45,691 bases of DNA. Source: Caldilineaceae bacterium. GTDB lineage: Bacteria; Chloroflexota; Anaerolineae; Caldilineales; Caldilineaceae. Where the stretch lies: assembly GCA_020846635.1 (NCBI GenBank), contig JADLDO010000018.1:1-45691 (forward strand), written 5' to 3'. Under the pieces are notes generated by a model. It searched no databases and had not been told where the DNA came from. It saw only the letters and a list, made by a program, of their open reading frames with translations. Positions 26,077 through 35,913 of this stretch are shown here, in pieces (the stretch's first letter is position 1; every line of letters starts with the position of its first letter). Both the position numbers and the translations under genes were made by a program.

Positions 26077-27207
26077 ATGACAGTAACCAATACAGTAAAC
26101 AATACCTTTGAGAGCAGGCTGGAAATTCCACAGCACCTTGTCAATGCAAACGAAATCAATGCCAACGAAGGGGTGCGAATTTACCGGCGGTTGGCACAGC
26201 GCAAGGCGCTGCTTGTTTCTGTTGTTACGCTCATTTTGCTAACAAGCTTTTTGCTGGACATAGGGCTTGGCCCCGCTCGATATTCCATTTTCGATATCAT
26301 CAATACGCTCCTGAATTCCGATTCCGTACCCGTTGCCATGCGCGCCATCATCTGGGATATTCGTTTGCCCATTGCCTTAATGGCTGTGTTGGCAGGGGCA
26401 TCGCTTTCCATTGCCGGGGCGGAGATGCAGACAATTCTCAACAACCCCCTTGCCAGCCCATTCACGCTGGGAATTTCTGCCGCAGCCGGATTCGGGGCTT
26501 CCGTGGCATTGGTGATTGGCTATAGTTTTTTCCCGTGGGCAGGAGGCATCTTCTTTGTCTCTGCCAATGCCTTTGTTTTTGCCATACTCGCCTCTTTGCT
26601 CATCTATGCCCTGAGCAAAATGCGCGGAGCGAGCACCGAAACGATGGTGCTGCTGGGCATTGCGTTGGTCTTTTCGTTCAACTCTTTGCTCTCACTCATT
26701 CAATATATTGCGACCGAGCAAGCGTTACAGCAGGTTGTTTTTTGGACATTAGGCAGTTTGCTCAAAGCGAGTTGGCCCAAGATCGGGATTATCGTACTTG
26801 TGCTGGCTGCGATTATCCCTTTTTTTCTGCGCCAAGTTTGGGCGCTGACGGCTCTCCGCTTAGGCGATGAAAAAGCACGCAGCATGGGCATCAACGTGGA
26901 TCGGGTGCGGCTGAACGCTTTGATTGCGGTATCGGCGTTGGCTTCCGTCGTGGTGGCATTTGTCGGCACGATTGGCTTTGTCGGCCTCGTTGGCCCCCAC
27001 GTTGCCCGCATGTTGGTCGGCGAAGATCACCGCTATTTTTTGCCAATGTCCGCGGTAACAGGTGCTGCGCTGCTCTCGGTGGCTTCGATTGTTAGCAAGT
27101 CCATTGTACCTGGCGCAATCATCCCGGTTGGGATCATTACTTCGCTGGTGGGGATTCCATTCTTTCTAAGCCTCATTCTGACCCGAAAGCGACAATCATG
27201 GCAATGA
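26077..27207 (+). CDS. ABC importer permease (FecCD/BtuC family)
   Basis: The 376-residue product is a FecCD-type permease with about 9-10 membrane helices. It contains RLPIALMAVLAGASLSIAGAEMQTILNNPLASPFTLGISAAAGFG, GEDHRYFLPMSA and FVGTIGFVGLVGPHVARML, the family's coupling and gate signatures. It would form the homodimeric channel for the iron complex or corrinoid. The frame is open from 26005, but that ATG lies in a hairpin; the ATG at 26077 has GAGGAAATA just upstream and is preferred. Its end overlaps the ATPase gene by 10 bp. Confidence 0.93.
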   Translation: MTVTNTVNNTFESRLEIPQHLVNANEINANEGVRIYRRLAQRKALLVSVVTLILLTSFLLDIGLGPARYSIFDIINTLLNSDSVPVAMRAIIWDIRLPIALMAVLAGASLSIAGAEMQTILNNPLASPFTLGISAAAGFGASVALVIGYSFFPWAGGIFFVSANAFVFAILASLLIYALSKMRGASTETMVLLGIALVFSFNSLLSLIQYIATEQALQQVVFWTLGSLLKASWPKIGIIVLVLAAIIPFFLRQVWALTALRLGDEKARSMGINVDRVRLNALIAVSALASVVVAFVGTIGFVGLVGPHVARMLVGEDHRYFLPMSAVTGAALLSVASIVSKSIVPGAIIPVGIITSLVGIPFFLSLILTRKRQSWQ

Positions 27208-27989
27208 AACTCACGGTCGAAGGGATTTCATTTCACTATGGCAGCCGCGCGGTTTTGCAAGATGTCACCTTGAAGTCTGCTGAACCTGGCAAGCTTACCG
27301 CGCTGATTGGCCCGAATGCCGCGGGCAAGTCCACCCTCTTTAAGTGTATGGCAGGGCTTTTGCATCCTTCAGGACGGCTGCTTCTAAATAATCGCCCGTT
27401 GACGAGTTATACACGGGAGAAATTGGCCGAGCATATCTGTTATCTGCCCCAGGAAGTCACAGTGAATGCAGTCTTGACGGTCTTTGAAGCGGTATTATTA
27501 GCACGCAAACAACATGCTTCCTGGCACGCCTCAGATGACGATCTGATGGCGGTTGCCAACGGCTTACAAACATTGGGTATCAGCCATCTCTCACTGCGCT
27601 ATTTGAATGAACTGAGTGGCGGGCAAAAGCAGATGGTTTCGTTGGCGCAAGCGTTGGTACGCAAGCCTGATATTTTGCTACTGGATGAGCCAACCAGCGC
27701 ATTGGATCTGCATCACCAATTAAAGGTATTGGAATTAGTCCAGCGGATCACCGTCGAACGCCAGATGATTACCTTTATTGCGCTGCATGACCTCAATCTG
27801 GCGGCACAGTTCGCCGATCATTTTGTTGTCATCAAAGATGGGCGTATCTATGGGTGCGGCAATGGGCGTTCGATGCTCACCACCGAGATGATCGGCACAG
27901 TCTATAACGTAGAGGCGCAAGTGACGCCCATTCTTGGGGAACGTCTAACCATCACACCACAACGGGCATTAAGTCGAGAGGCAGTGTAA
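27198..27989 (+). CDS. ABC importer ATPase (FecE/BtuD family)
   Basis: The 263-residue product has all ABC ATPase motifs: Walker A GPNAAGKST (about 39-47), Q-loop LPQEVT, signature LSGGQKQMVSLAQAL, Walker B LLLDEPTSALD and the switch LHD histidine. It powers the adjacent permease. Two ATGs are possible: 27198 (used here) and 27204, the latter giving a 4-bp ATGA overlap with the permease stop. Translational coupling is likely either way. The methyltransferase starts 3 bp after its stop. Confidence 0.94.
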   Translation: MAMKLTVEGISFHYGSRAVLQDVTLKSAEPGKLTALIGPNAAGKSTLFKCMAGLLHPSGRLLLNNRPLTSYTREKLAEHICYLPQEVTVNAVLTVFEAVLLARKQHASWHASDDDLMAVANGLQTLGISHLSLRYLNELSGGQKQMVSLAQALVRKPDILLLDEPTSALDLHHQLKVLELVQRITVERQMITFIALHDLNLAAQFADHFVVIKDGRIYGCGNGRSMLTTEMIGTVYNVEAQVTPILGERLTITPQRALSREAV

Positions 27990-27992
27990 ATA

Positions 27993-28805
27993 ATGAGTGA
28001 AGTTATGCATGAAGTTGTAACAGAAATCAACAGCACAAGCGCGCCAGCAGTCGATTGGGGTGATTGGCTGAATCGATGGGAGGCGCAGCAATCGGGGCTA
28101 ATCGTAGAGCGTGAAGCTCGCTTTAGCGCCATGCTCGATGTGCTGGAGGTCTTACTCCCCGCAGATTTTGTTGCCCTGGATTTATGCTCTGGCCCCGGGT
28201 CAATCAGCCATCGCGTCTTGAAACGATTTCCGCAAGCACGCACCGTGGCAGTGGACCTAGACCCCTTTCTACTTGCCATTGGCAAAGGTGCGCTGGGTGA
28301 CTTTGGGGGGCGTCTTTCTTGGCAAGAGGCAGATTTACGACAGCCAGCGTGGATTGAGGCTCTGGGCGCAACGCACTTCGACGCAGTTCTAACCACCACT
28401 GCGCTGCATTGGCTGCCTTCGCCCGATTTGGCGCGTGTCTATCACCAATTAGGCAATCTAATCCGCCCTGGTGGGATATTGCTGAATGGAGACAACTTGA
28501 AATTTGGCCCGCATCAAGCTTCATTTAGAAAAGTGGCAGAGACACTACGAAGCCGTAAGCCAGCCAGCAGTAGCGACTCGCCACGCGCAGAGGAGTGGGC
28601 AGAATGGTGGGAGGCAGCACGTCAGGACGCATCCGTCCAAGCGCTCGTTGCCCAGCGTGATGAGCGTTTTTCGTGGCGCTCCCCAGATAACTGGGTCAAC
28701 CCCATCTATGACTTTCATGCAGCAGCTTTACGCGAGGCAGGATTTGTGGAGGTAGATACCATCTGGCAGTGCTTTGGCAACCGGGTCTTAATGGCAGTAC
28801 GCTAG
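27993..28805 (+). CDS. Class I SAM-dependent methyltransferase in the importer operon
   Basis: The 270-residue product has the Rossmann-like SAM-binding core: motif I ALDLCSGPGSIS (61-72), an acidic residue closing strand 2 (TVAVDLDPFLL), and TTTALHWLPSPDLARVYHQLG with RPGGILLNGDN for motifs III-IV. The C-terminal part (AEEWAEWWEAARQD...) may bind substrate. It is separated from the ATPase by 3 bp and closed by a terminator, so it is a member of the importer operon. It could modify the imported metallophore or corrinoid, or a metal-linked small molecule. The substrate is unknown. Confidence 0.88.
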   Translation: MSEVMHEVVTEINSTSAPAVDWGDWLNRWEAQQSGLIVEREARFSAMLDVLEVLLPADFVALDLCSGPGSISHRVLKRFPQARTVAVDLDPFLLAIGKGALGDFGGRLSWQEADLRQPAWIEALGATHFDAVLTTTALHWLPSPDLARVYHQLGNLIRPGGILLNGDNLKFGPHQASFRKVAETLRSRKPASSSDSPRAEEWAEWWEAARQDASVQALVAQRDERFSWRSPDNWVNPIYDFHAAALREAGFVEVDTIWQCFGNRVLMAVR

Positions 28806-28814
28806 GATCATCCC

Positions 28815-28860
28815 TAGGCCAAGATGCGTGTCCGCTTCAACCATCTTGGCCTACGTTTTA
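28815..28860 (+). terminator. Intrinsic terminator of the importer operon
   Basis: TAGGCCAAGATG (28815-28826) and CATCTTGGCCTA (28842-28853) form a 12-bp stem with a 15-nt loop, followed by CGTTTTA. It lies 10 bp after the methyltransferase stop. Confidence 0.85.
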
Positions 28861-28945
28861 CCTACAAAAAACTGACGATACTATTTATACTGTGAAAAAT
28901 GGCTCAAAAGCCATCGAAATGAGGCCCGATCCGACAAAAGACGCT

Positions 28946-28973
28946 TTGCATCGTCAGCCCGACATGCTATAAT
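28946..28973 (+). promoter_or_regulatory. Promoter of the LysM/M23 gene
   Basis: TTGCAT (28946-28951), a 16-bp spacer and TATAAT (28968-28973) lie 123 bp upstream of the ATG at 29097. Confidence 0.65.
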
Positions 28974-29096
28974 CCACGGCATCGTAGGAAGCCAAGAGTT
29001 CACCCCTCTGCCGCTTACAAGTTCGCAGCGCACATTGGGCGGTATCTGTTACTCGAAGGCCCCTAACTAAAGATCGCTGCATGGAGAGTCAACTAT

Positions 29097-30434
29097 ATGT
29101 CAGCAGACGCTAACTCGGCGTTTGGCGATGCCCTAAGCGGGAAGCGCAGCAGGAGACTTCGCCACGACGACCGGGGGGATAGCCCAGGCTCGCTGTCGCA
29201 AGATTATCAGCCCGTTGAAGATTCTACCGCCCCAAGTCAATCACATGACACCTCTAAACGGGGCCGCATCCTTGCTACTTCTACTACCAATGCCCAGGTC
29301 GCTCCTTTGACAACCGGCACCGACTGGTTTGATCAATCGACGCTCGCGCCCTCACCTTTGGAGATCTGGTTACAAAGCGTACAGCAGCAGTTGAGCCGTA
29401 CCTTTGCCGACCAAGTCACCCCGGTTCGCCTCGCCAGCCATATCTCTGTCTTGTTGGTGGCGACCATTATCCTAGTCCTGAGCAACGTCGATATTCCCGA
29501 CCTGAACTTCTCGTTCCGCCTCTTTCCCAACAGCGCCCTGTTGGGCACAAGCAGCAGCGATTTGTCGTCACAGTTGAATTCACTGCTCGCTCGCTCGAAT
29601 GGCGCTTTCCCTGGCAACGAGTCGTTGCAGCGCGCAGCCGTACCCTTTACCACCGTTCATGTTGAACCCACGCCTGAGGTTGCCGAAATCCAGTTATACA
29701 CGGTGCAGCCGGGTGATACCGTGTTAGGCATTGCCGAAAAATTCGGCTTGAAGCCAGAGAGCGTGCAGTGGGCAAACCCAGGGCTGGAGGCCAATGCGGA
29801 CCTCATTCGCCCTGGTGATTCATTAGCCATTCTTCCCATCAATGGCGCTTTGCATACCATCACATCGGGCGACTCCCTTATGAGCATCGCCAACCAATAC
29901 AAGGTGACGGTCGAAGATATCGTCGGCTATGCGGGCAATAATTTGACTGATGCCAACACAAAGCTGACTGTCGCAGCCAAGTTGGTCATTCCCAACGGTG
30001 TCAAACCCTTTATCAACCAGCAAGCCGTCGCCTATAGCGGTGGTGCGGTGCCCGCTACCGCCAAAATTGGTGGTGGTAACTTCATCTGGCCCGCCAGCGG
30101 TTCCATCAACCAACGCTACTGGGGTGGTCACGGTGGCATTGACCTGGGCGCTTGGACAGGCGCTCCCGTCAAGGCAGCCGACGGCGGCTATGTGGCTTTG
30201 GCAACGGGCGGCTGGAACGCAGGCTATGGCAACCATGTCATCATCGATCATGGCAATGGCTTCGTCACCCTCTATGCTCACCTCAACAGCATCTTTGTGA
30301 AGCAGGGTGAGAGTGTGGCTGCAGGACAGCAGATTGGCAGCGTGGGCAACACCGGCAACAGCACCGGCCCCCATCTCCACTTTGAAATTCGCTATCAGGG
30401 CGTCCCCCGCAACCCGCTCAACTATCTGCCATAA
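29097..30434 (+). CDS. Membrane-anchored LysM/M23 peptidoglycan endopeptidase
   Basis: The 445-residue product has a cytoplasmic, charged N-terminus (1-110), one membrane segment (about 113-129), and an external part with two LysM domains (about 200-247 and 252-299; YTVQPGDTVLGIAEKFGL and HTITSGDSLMSIANQYKV) that bind glycan. It ends in an M23 metallopeptidase domain (330-445) with the zinc ligands HGGID (345-349) and HLHFE (near 430). All M23 active-site residues appear present, so it should cleave peptide crosslinks or act in envelope remodelling. GGAGAG precedes the ATG. A shared terminator separates it from convergent fumC. Confidence 0.93.
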   Translation: MSADANSAFGDALSGKRSRRLRHDDRGDSPGSLSQDYQPVEDSTAPSQSHDTSKRGRILATSTTNAQVAPLTTGTDWFDQSTLAPSPLEIWLQSVQQQLSRTFADQVTPVRLASHISVLLVATIILVLSNVDIPDLNFSFRLFPNSALLGTSSSDLSSQLNSLLARSNGAFPGNESLQRAAVPFTTVHVEPTPEVAEIQLYTVQPGDTVLGIAEKFGLKPESVQWANPGLEANADLIRPGDSLAILPINGALHTITSGDSLMSIANQYKVTVEDIVGYAGNNLTDANTKLTVAAKLVIPNGVKPFINQQAVAYSGGAVPATAKIGGGNFIWPASGSINQRYWGGHGGIDLGAWTGAPVKAADGGYVALATGGWNAGYGNHVIIDHGNGFVTLYAHLNSIFVKQGESVAAGQQIGSVGNTGNSTGPHLHFEIRYQGVPRNPLNYLP

Positions 30435-30454
30435 CGGCACACCCAAGAATACAA

Positions 30455-30488
30455 AACGGCCCGGCGTGTTCATCTACGCCGGGCCGTT
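30455..30488. terminator. Bidirectional terminator between convergent genes
   Basis: AACGGCCCGGCGT (30455-30467) and ACGCCGGGCCGTT (30476-30488) form a perfect 13-bp stem with an 8-nt loop. It serves the plus-strand peptidase gene and the minus-strand fumC gene, where it runs into TTTTG. Confidence 0.9.
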
Positions 30489-30528
30489 CTATCTACACCA
30501 CACAGCAACGCCACTAGACAGCAGTTAC

Positions 30529-31920
30529 CTACGCCTCCTGAATCCCGCCCTCCGTCAACTGCCGTGGATCCAGCAGACGATCCAACTCCTCTGCCGTCAA
30601 ATCGGTCAATTCGAGCGCGACTTCCTTCAACGAGCGCCCCTCGGCATAGGCTTTCTTGGCAATCTTGGCCCCCATCTCATAGCCGATGACCGGATTGAGC
30701 GCCGTCACCAAAATCGGGTTGCGCCCGACCAAGCCGCTGATATGCGCCTCGTTGACCGTAAAGCCCGCCACTGCCTTATCCGCCAGCACGCGGCTAGCCG
30801 CGGCGAGCAGGGTAATACTTTGACTCAGATTATAGCCAATCACCGGCAGCATCACATTGAGTTGGAAGCTCCCCGACTGGCCGCCAATGCTGATCGTGAC
30901 ATCGTTACCCATCACTTGGGCGCAGACCATCGTCACCGCCTCCGGGATCACCGGGTTAATCTTGCCGGGCATAATGCTGCTCCCCGGCTGCAAGGCGGGC
31001 AGCACAATCTCGCCAAAGCCCGCAATTGGGCCGCTGTTCATCCAGCGTAGATCGTTGGCGATCTTCATCAGGCTCACCGCCACCGTCTTTAACTGCCCGC
31101 TGAGTTCCACCGCGGCATCCTGCGCGCTCAACCCCTCAAAGAAGTTAGGCGCTTTGACAAAGGATGCGCCGCTCATTGCCGACAACTTCTTGGCAAAACG
31201 TTCGGCAAATTCAGGATGCGCATTGATCCCCGTCCCCACAGCCGTCGCCCCCTGCGCCAGTTCAGCCAAGCGCGGCAGGGTTGCCTCGACGCGTTGAATG
31301 CCGTGGGCAATCTGGCTGGCCCACCCACCCAATTCCTGGCTCAGACGCACTGGCATCGCATCCATCAGATGCGTGCGCCCCGTGGTCACTACATGATCCA
31401 CGGTTTTGGCCTTCTCCACCAAGGTCTCATGCAGGTGTTGAAGCGCAGGCACTAACTCCCCTGTCACCAGCAGATAGGCGCTCACATGGATCGCCGTAGG
31501 GATCACGTCGTTGCTGCTCTGGCTCATATTGACATCATCGTTTGGATGCACCTTGCCGCCCAAGCGTTGCGCCGCCAACGTCGCAATGACCTCATTGGCA
31601 TTCATATTGGTGCTGGTGCCCGACCCTGTTTGGAAGATATCCAGGGGGAAATGGAGATCATGCTTGCCCTCGGCAACTTCTGCCGCTGCTTGCTCAATCG
31701 CCTCCGCCTTCTTGGCATCCAACAGCCCTAACTCAGCGTTCACCGCGGCTGCCGCGCCCTTGATCATCCCCAATGCTCGGATCATCGCGCGCGGGAAGCG
31801 CAGGTCGCTGATGGGGAAATTATCCACAGCGCGCTGGGTCTGTGCGCTATACAGGGCATCTGCCGGTACTTGAATGTCGCCCAGGCTGTCGCGCTCGGTT
31901 CGATAAGCTTGCTCTGACAT
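30529..31920 (-). CDS. fumC: Class II fumarate hydratase
   Basis: FumC catalyses reversible hydration of fumarate to malate in the TCA cycle and needs no iron-sulfur cluster. The roughly 463-residue product shows the FumC/aspartase fold: FQTGSGTSTNMNANEV, the TGRTHLMDAMPV segment, and the signature GSSIMPGKINP with the catalytic serine. It is FumC rather than aspartase by overall resemblance, though the two cannot be fully separated by eye. The ATG at 31920 is chosen because GAGGAG lies 5 bp upstream; the GTG at 31926 would abut it. Monocistronic. Confidence 0.94.
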   Translation of the reverse strand: MSEQAYRTERDSLGDIQVPADALYSAQTQRAVDNFPISDLRFPRAMIRALGMIKGAAAAVNAELGLLDAKKAEAIEQAAAEVAEGKHDLHFPLDIFQTGSGTSTNMNANEVIATLAAQRLGGKVHPNDDVNMSQSSNDVIPTAIHVSAYLLVTGELVPALQHLHETLVEKAKTVDHVVTTGRTHLMDAMPVRLSQELGGWASQIAHGIQRVEATLPRLAELAQGATAVGTGINAHPEFAERFAKKLSAMSGASFVKAPNFFEGLSAQDAAVELSGQLKTVAVSLMKIANDLRWMNSGPIAGFGEIVLPALQPGSSIMPGKINPVIPEAVTMVCAQVMGNDVTISIGGQSGSFQLNVMLPVIGYNLSQSITLLAAASRVLADKAVAGFTVNEAHISGLVGRNPILVTALNPVIGYEMGAKIAKKAYAEGRSLKEVALELTDLTAEELDRLLDPRQLTEGGIQEA

Positions 31921-32048
31921 AACCACTCCTCGATTTTGAAGCGAAAATGAATGAATCTATTTCTATTGTATTACGCTAGCCTCTTACTCTCTAGTCTCTT
32001 ACTCTATTGTATCACCCCATTCTATCACTGTGGATTTTACCAAACAAT

Positions 32049-32077
32049 TTGACACGCTCTCTGGGCTAGCCTAGAAT
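32049..32077 (+). promoter_or_regulatory. Promoter of the two-component operon
   Basis: TTGACA (32049-32054), a 17-bp spacer and TAGAAT (32072-32077) lie 36 bp upstream of the response regulator start. Confidence 0.8.
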
Positions 32078-32113
32078 CTTAGCAATGACAAAAATTAAGG
32101 AACAAAGGATTCC

Positions 32114-32791
32114 ATGAGCGAAACGATTCTCGTAGTAGAAGATGACCGGCGCATCCGCGACCTTTTGCGCCGGGGTCTGATCTTTGAGGGCTATGTTGTC
32201 GATACCGCCGAAGATGGCGAAACCGCGTTGCGTGCAGTGCGCGAAAAAGAACCCGATGCCGTGATCCTCGATCTGATGCTGCCGGGAATGGACGGGCTAG
32301 AGGTCTGCCGCCGCTTACGTAATGCCTCCAGCGTCCCCATTCTCATGCTGACGGCGCGCGACACCGTTCCAGACCGAGTAACAGGGCTGGATGCCGGGGC
32401 CGATGACTACATGGTTAAGCCCTTTGCCTTTGATGAACTGCTCGCGCGGCTGCGCGCCATCTTTCGCCGCCATCGTGCCGAAGTCCCCTCCGATACGGTG
32501 CGCTATGCCGACGTGACCCTAAACCCACGCACACGCCAGGTCTTTCGGGGCAAAGACGAGATCCAGCTTACGGCCAAAGAGTTTGACCTGCTCGAACTCT
32601 TTATGCGCCACCCCAACCAAGTGCTGACGCGAGAACTGATCTATGAACATATCTGGAACTATGACTTTGGCGGCGAAAGTAACATCATTGAGGTCTACGT
32701 CCGCTATCTACGCACCAAGCTCGAAAATGGCGGACGCTCGCGCCTGATCCAAACCATCCGCGGCGTGGGCTATGCGATGCGTGAAAGCTAA
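32114..32791 (+). CDS. OmpR/PhoB-family response regulator
   Basis: The 225-residue product has a receiver domain (phospho-acceptor Asp53 in [12 protein letters not shown], acidic pair VEDD, Lys102 in VKPF) and a C-terminal OmpR-type winged helix (about 128-222, [16 protein letters not shown]...[10 protein letters not shown]...[10 protein letters not shown]). It binds DNA as a dimer after phosphorylation by the kinase encoded 71 bp downstream. AAGGATT precedes the ATG. The regulated genes are unknown. Confidence 0.96.
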   Translation: MSETILVVEDDRRIRDLLRRGLIFEGYVVDTAEDGETALRAVREKEPDAVILDLMLPGMDGLEVCRRLRNASSVPILMLTARDTVPDRVTGLDAGADDYMVKPFAFDELLARLRAIFRRHRAEVPSDTVRYADVTLNPRTRQVFRGKDEIQLTAKEFDLLELFMRHPNQVLTRELIYEHIWNYDFGGESNIIEVYVRYLRTKLENGGRSRLIQTIRGVGYAMRES

Positions 32792-32862
32792 CCGATGATC
32801 CCTTCAGCGACCTTTCACCCGAATTTCATCTTGGCTTCAACTGATGACCCGAAGATGAGGGT

Positions 32863-34422
32863 ATGGTTCCACGCATCGCGCCACAACGCAGCCGGTCTTT
32901 TACGCAGCCAACGCCGCTGCCTGTGGTTCTTCCAGGCGCGCCTGCACGCGTCGATTTTCCCATGACCATCCGTCTGCGGCTGACGCTTTGGTACACCGCG
33001 CTCCTGGGCTCTACGCTGATCCTCTTTAGCTTTATCTTCTATTCCACATTGGCGGGGAATCTGTGGATGCAGAGCCAGCAGGATGCAGCACGCCAAGCGG
33101 GCGAGGTCGCCAACACACTGGCACAGCAGTTGCAGGGCAACATCCTCATCATTCGCCACAACCCGACACGCGTCCAGTTTCCCGACCTTGACTTCTTTAG
33201 CAACTCCGTGGGCGTGCAGATCATTGACCTCAACGGCATGATCCTCAAACGCAGCAACAACCTCGGCCCCATGTCGGTACACAACTATGCCATCGCGCTG
33301 CCCACCATTCGCAACGGCAAAACACACCGCTTTTATACCACCAGCGAAAACGATGTCCCGCTCTTGGTCTATACTGTGCCCATCATCGCCAACCAGACCA
33401 TTGTCGGCGCGGTGCAAGTCATCAAGCCTGTGGCAGGTGTCGAAAATACCCTCAACCAAGTCAGCCGCTATCTCATCATTGGCACAGCGCTCAGCCTGAT
33501 CCTGGCTGCAATTGTGGGCGCTTTCCTGGCGCGCCGCGCGCTCGCGCCCGTTGACACCATCACCCAAACCGCCGGGGCCATCAGCCGCACCAAAGACCTC
33601 AGCCGCCGCCTCAACATCCCCAACGACAGCAGCGAAGTGGGACAACTGGCAGCAACCTTCAACGAAATGTTGGATCGCATCCAACAGCTTTTCAAGACCC
33701 AGGAACGGTTGATCGCCGATGTGAGCCACGAACTCCGCACACCGCTAACCACCGTCCAGGGCAATCTCGATCTGCTGCGCCGCTATGCCGCCACCGTTTC
33801 CCAAGACCCGGAGCGCGCACAACAGATCGCAGGCATGTTGCAGGAGACCATGACCGAAGCCGAGAGCGAAACCGCGCGCATGAGCACCATGATCACCGAC
33901 CTCCTGACCCTGGCGCAGGTCGATAGTGGTGCGCTGCAATTGCAGCGCGAGCCGGTCGAGATGGATACATTACTCTTGGATGTCTACCGCCAAACACGGC
34001 GCATGGCCCAACAGCGGCGCGGCCCGAATGCACTCGAAATCCGGCTGGGCAGCGAGGATCAGGCGTTGGTCTATGGCGACCGCGAACGGCTGCGACAGAT
34101 CTTGCTCAACCTGGCGGACAACGCCATCAAGTACACACCGAACGGCGGAATGATTACGTTGGGGCTGGAAAAGAGCGAGGAATGGGTCAAAATTTCAGTC
34201 AGCGACACAGGCATGGGCATCAGCACCGAGGATCAGCCCTATCTCTTTGACCGCTTCTATCGCACCGACAAGGCACGCAGCAGCCAATTAGGGGGCAGCG
34301 GCTTAGGTCTTAGTATTGTCCAATGGATTGCCCAAGCACATCAGGGCAAAGTCACTGTCAGCAGCGAACTCCAAAAAGGCAGCACCTTCACCCTCTGGCT
34401 CCCCGCCTATCACGAACCCTAA
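32863..34422 (+). CDS. Membrane sensor histidine kinase
   Basis: The 519-residue kinase has two membrane segments (about 41-62 and 204-224) flanking a ~140-residue external sensor domain. A HAMP domain (225-280), the dimerisation helix with phospho-acceptor His289 in [10 protein letters not shown], and the HATPase domain ([30 protein letters not shown]) follow. It should phosphorylate the response regulator immediately upstream. The signal is unknown. The start at 32863 gives an unusual Pro-rich N-terminus; ATG 32962 ([16 protein letters not shown]) is a plausible alternative. Neither has a strong ribosome site. A terminator follows. Confidence 0.95.
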   Translation: MVPRIAPQRSRSFTQPTPLPVVLPGAPARVDFPMTIRLRLTLWYTALLGSTLILFSFIFYSTLAGNLWMQSQQDAARQAGEVANTLAQQLQGNILIIRHNPTRVQFPDLDFFSNSVGVQIIDLNGMILKRSNNLGPMSVHNYAIALPTIRNGKTHRFYTTSENDVPLLVYTVPIIANQTIVGAVQVIKPVAGVENTLNQVSRYLIIGTALSLILAAIVGAFLARRALAPVDTITQTAGAISRTKDLSRRLNIPNDSSEVGQLAATFNEMLDRIQQLFKTQERLIADVSHELRTPLTTVQGNLDLLRRYAATVSQDPERAQQIAGMLQETMTEAESETARMSTMITDLLTLAQVDSGALQLQREPVEMDTLLLDVYRQTRRMAQQRRGPNALEIRLGSEDQALVYGDRERLRQILLNLADNAIKYTPNGGMITLGLEKSEEWVKISVSDTGMGISTEDQPYLFDRFYRTDKARSSQLGGSGLGLSIVQWIAQAHQGKVTVSSELQKGSTFTLWLPAYHEP

Positions 34423-34430
34423 CCCCTACC

Positions 34431-34482
34431 CCCTCCCGGAAGCGGCCCAGAGGGCTCCCCGCTTCCGGGAGGGTTCTCTTTT
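34431..34482 (+). terminator. Intrinsic terminator of the two-component operon
   Basis: CCCTCCCGGAAGCGG (34431-34445) and CCGCTTCCGGGAGGG (34459-34473) form a perfect 15-bp stem with a 13-nt loop, then TTCTCTTTT. A related hairpin occurs at 35855-35888. Confidence 0.9.
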
Positions 34483-34523
34483 ATTACAATCTCAAGTTAC
34501 AATTTTACTGCAACTTCCAATCC

Positions 34524-35777
34524 CTACTCCAACCCCACCACCGACTCCACCAGTGCCAGAATCTCATCTTCCTGACCCAGCGCGCCCTCAACATCACCGA
34601 AAACAACGACCACAACAACACCGCTGCTGCGTATGTCGGTGTAGAAGACCACGGGCATAGACAGACCATCCCCCAAATCTGCACCCCCAGCCAAACGCAC
34701 CATCACAGCCCCTTCGCGCGGGAAAACATCGCTCTGATCTTTATCCAACAGCATTGGATTGCCAGAATCAGCGATAATGTCCAGAATCGCATCGATCACC
34801 GTGTCATACTCTTCCGGCGCAAGTTCCCTCGTTGCCAGTTCCAAAATCTCAGGGTCAAATTCCGCATCAAAAACAGCCTCGGTGCCAATGGCAGCAACAT
34901 AACGAATCTCCGGCTCGGCTAACATCACAGGGAACTGGAGATCACCAGTATTCATCGCATACCACCCACCCGGTACTGTCACCTCCAACGTCTCATCGCT
35001 GTCAGTATGGGTCACAGCTTCACCCCCCGCCGCGATGAGCGTAATCAGTTCCTCGTCAAAGGTAATGCTCTGCGCAATCAGCTCGATCCCTTCAGCCGCA
35101 TACTCCCACGACTCCTGGCTCCCTCCGGCAAGGAGCATATAGGTATTCTCATTCGGCGCGACGACATAGAAGGTTCCTGCGATGGCCGTACCCGCATCCT
35201 CGCCCAAAAAGACGAGCTTCGCAACCGGCAAATTTTGTGGAGTAAAAACCGTGGCAGATGCTTCAACTCGCGCTTCCGATCCAAAATCACGGGTCAGCAG
35301 TTCAGCCTGCGAACGAAAAAGGGCAACGCCCAACAGACTGGGGAAATCCAAACCGGCATCAGCATCCAGCGAGAGCATCAGGTCTGTGTCCGGGATTTCA
35401 ATATAGAAGAGTGTGTCCCCAAACGGATCGACTTCAACGTTCCAATCCACAGGCACTTGGATCGTCACGCCGTCGTTGGTATACTCCGCCAGATCAGTCA
35501 AATCCAATTCGGGCAGATCAAGCGGCTCATCCACAGGTTCCAATTTGGGTTCTTCAGCTTCGGGCGCGGGTGCAGGATCTTCAATCACCTGCCCAATATC
35601 CGCAGGACGGCTGAGGCTCGGCACAGCTCTATAGCCAATCTCTTTTGCCAGCGCTTCCACGCCGGCGCGCGCCTCGGGATCAAGGCTCTCGGCTTGGGCC
35701 ATGACCGTTGCGGGGACACCCGCGAGCGTCATCACAATCATCAGGATCACAACTCCACCTACCCCCAGCAGTCGCAT
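34524..35777 (-). CDS. Secreted protein of unknown function, possibly two similar halves
   Basis: The 417-residue product has a cleavable signal peptide (about 1-27, ending VMA before QAES) and an acidic Pro/Glu linker (about 55-95). Two regions follow that each start with a pattern like D-V-P-x-x-W (TIQVPVDWNVEVDPF near 110 and LEVTVPGGWYAMN near 265) and continue through mixed strands. They recall PsbP/DUF1795-type domains, so an internal duplication is plausible but unproven. It is exported and has no lipobox or catalytic motif. AAAGGAG precedes the ATG. The family is not recognised. Confidence 0.8.
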   Translation of the reverse strand: MRLLGVGGVVILMIVMTLAGVPATVMAQAESLDPEARAGVEALAKEIGYRAVPSLSRPADIGQVIEDPAPAPEAEEPKLEPVDEPLDLPELDLTDLAEYTNDGVTIQVPVDWNVEVDPFGDTLFYIEIPDTDLMLSLDADAGLDFPSLLGVALFRSQAELLTRDFGSEARVEASATVFTPQNLPVAKLVFLGEDAGTAIAGTFYVVAPNENTYMLLAGGSQESWEYAAEGIELIAQSITFDEELITLIAAGGEAVTHTDSDETLEVTVPGGWYAMNTGDLQFPVMLAEPEIRYVAAIGTEAVFDAEFDPEILELATRELAPEEYDTVIDAILDIIADSGNPMLLDKDQSDVFPREGAVMVRLAGGADLGDGLSMPVVFYTDIRSSGVVVVVVFGDVEGALGQEDEILALVESVVGLE

Positions 35778-35854
35778 TCGTTACTCCTTTGGCATTGTAT
35801 AGCTTGTTGTTTTGGATTTTATTTTTGTCTAACACTGCGGATTGGTAATCAGAC

Positions 35855-35888
35855 ACCCTCCCGGAGGCTTGGAAGCCTCCGGGAGGGT
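35855..35888. repeat. Long palindromic hairpin, relative of the 34431 hairpin
   Basis: ACCCTCCCGGAGGCTT (35855-35870) and its exact complement (35873-35888) are separated by 2 bp. It lies 25 bp after the stop of the minus-strand kinase gene and may end that transcript, although no T-tract follows. The core resembles the terminator at 34431-34473. Confidence 0.85.
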
Positions 35889-35913
35889 CATAACAAACGT
35901 GGTCTAAACACTC

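Noticed and set aside
31817..31827. A TTATCCACA DnaA-box match
   Set aside because: It is a single copy inside the fumC coding sequence with no cluster nearby, so it is probably chance.
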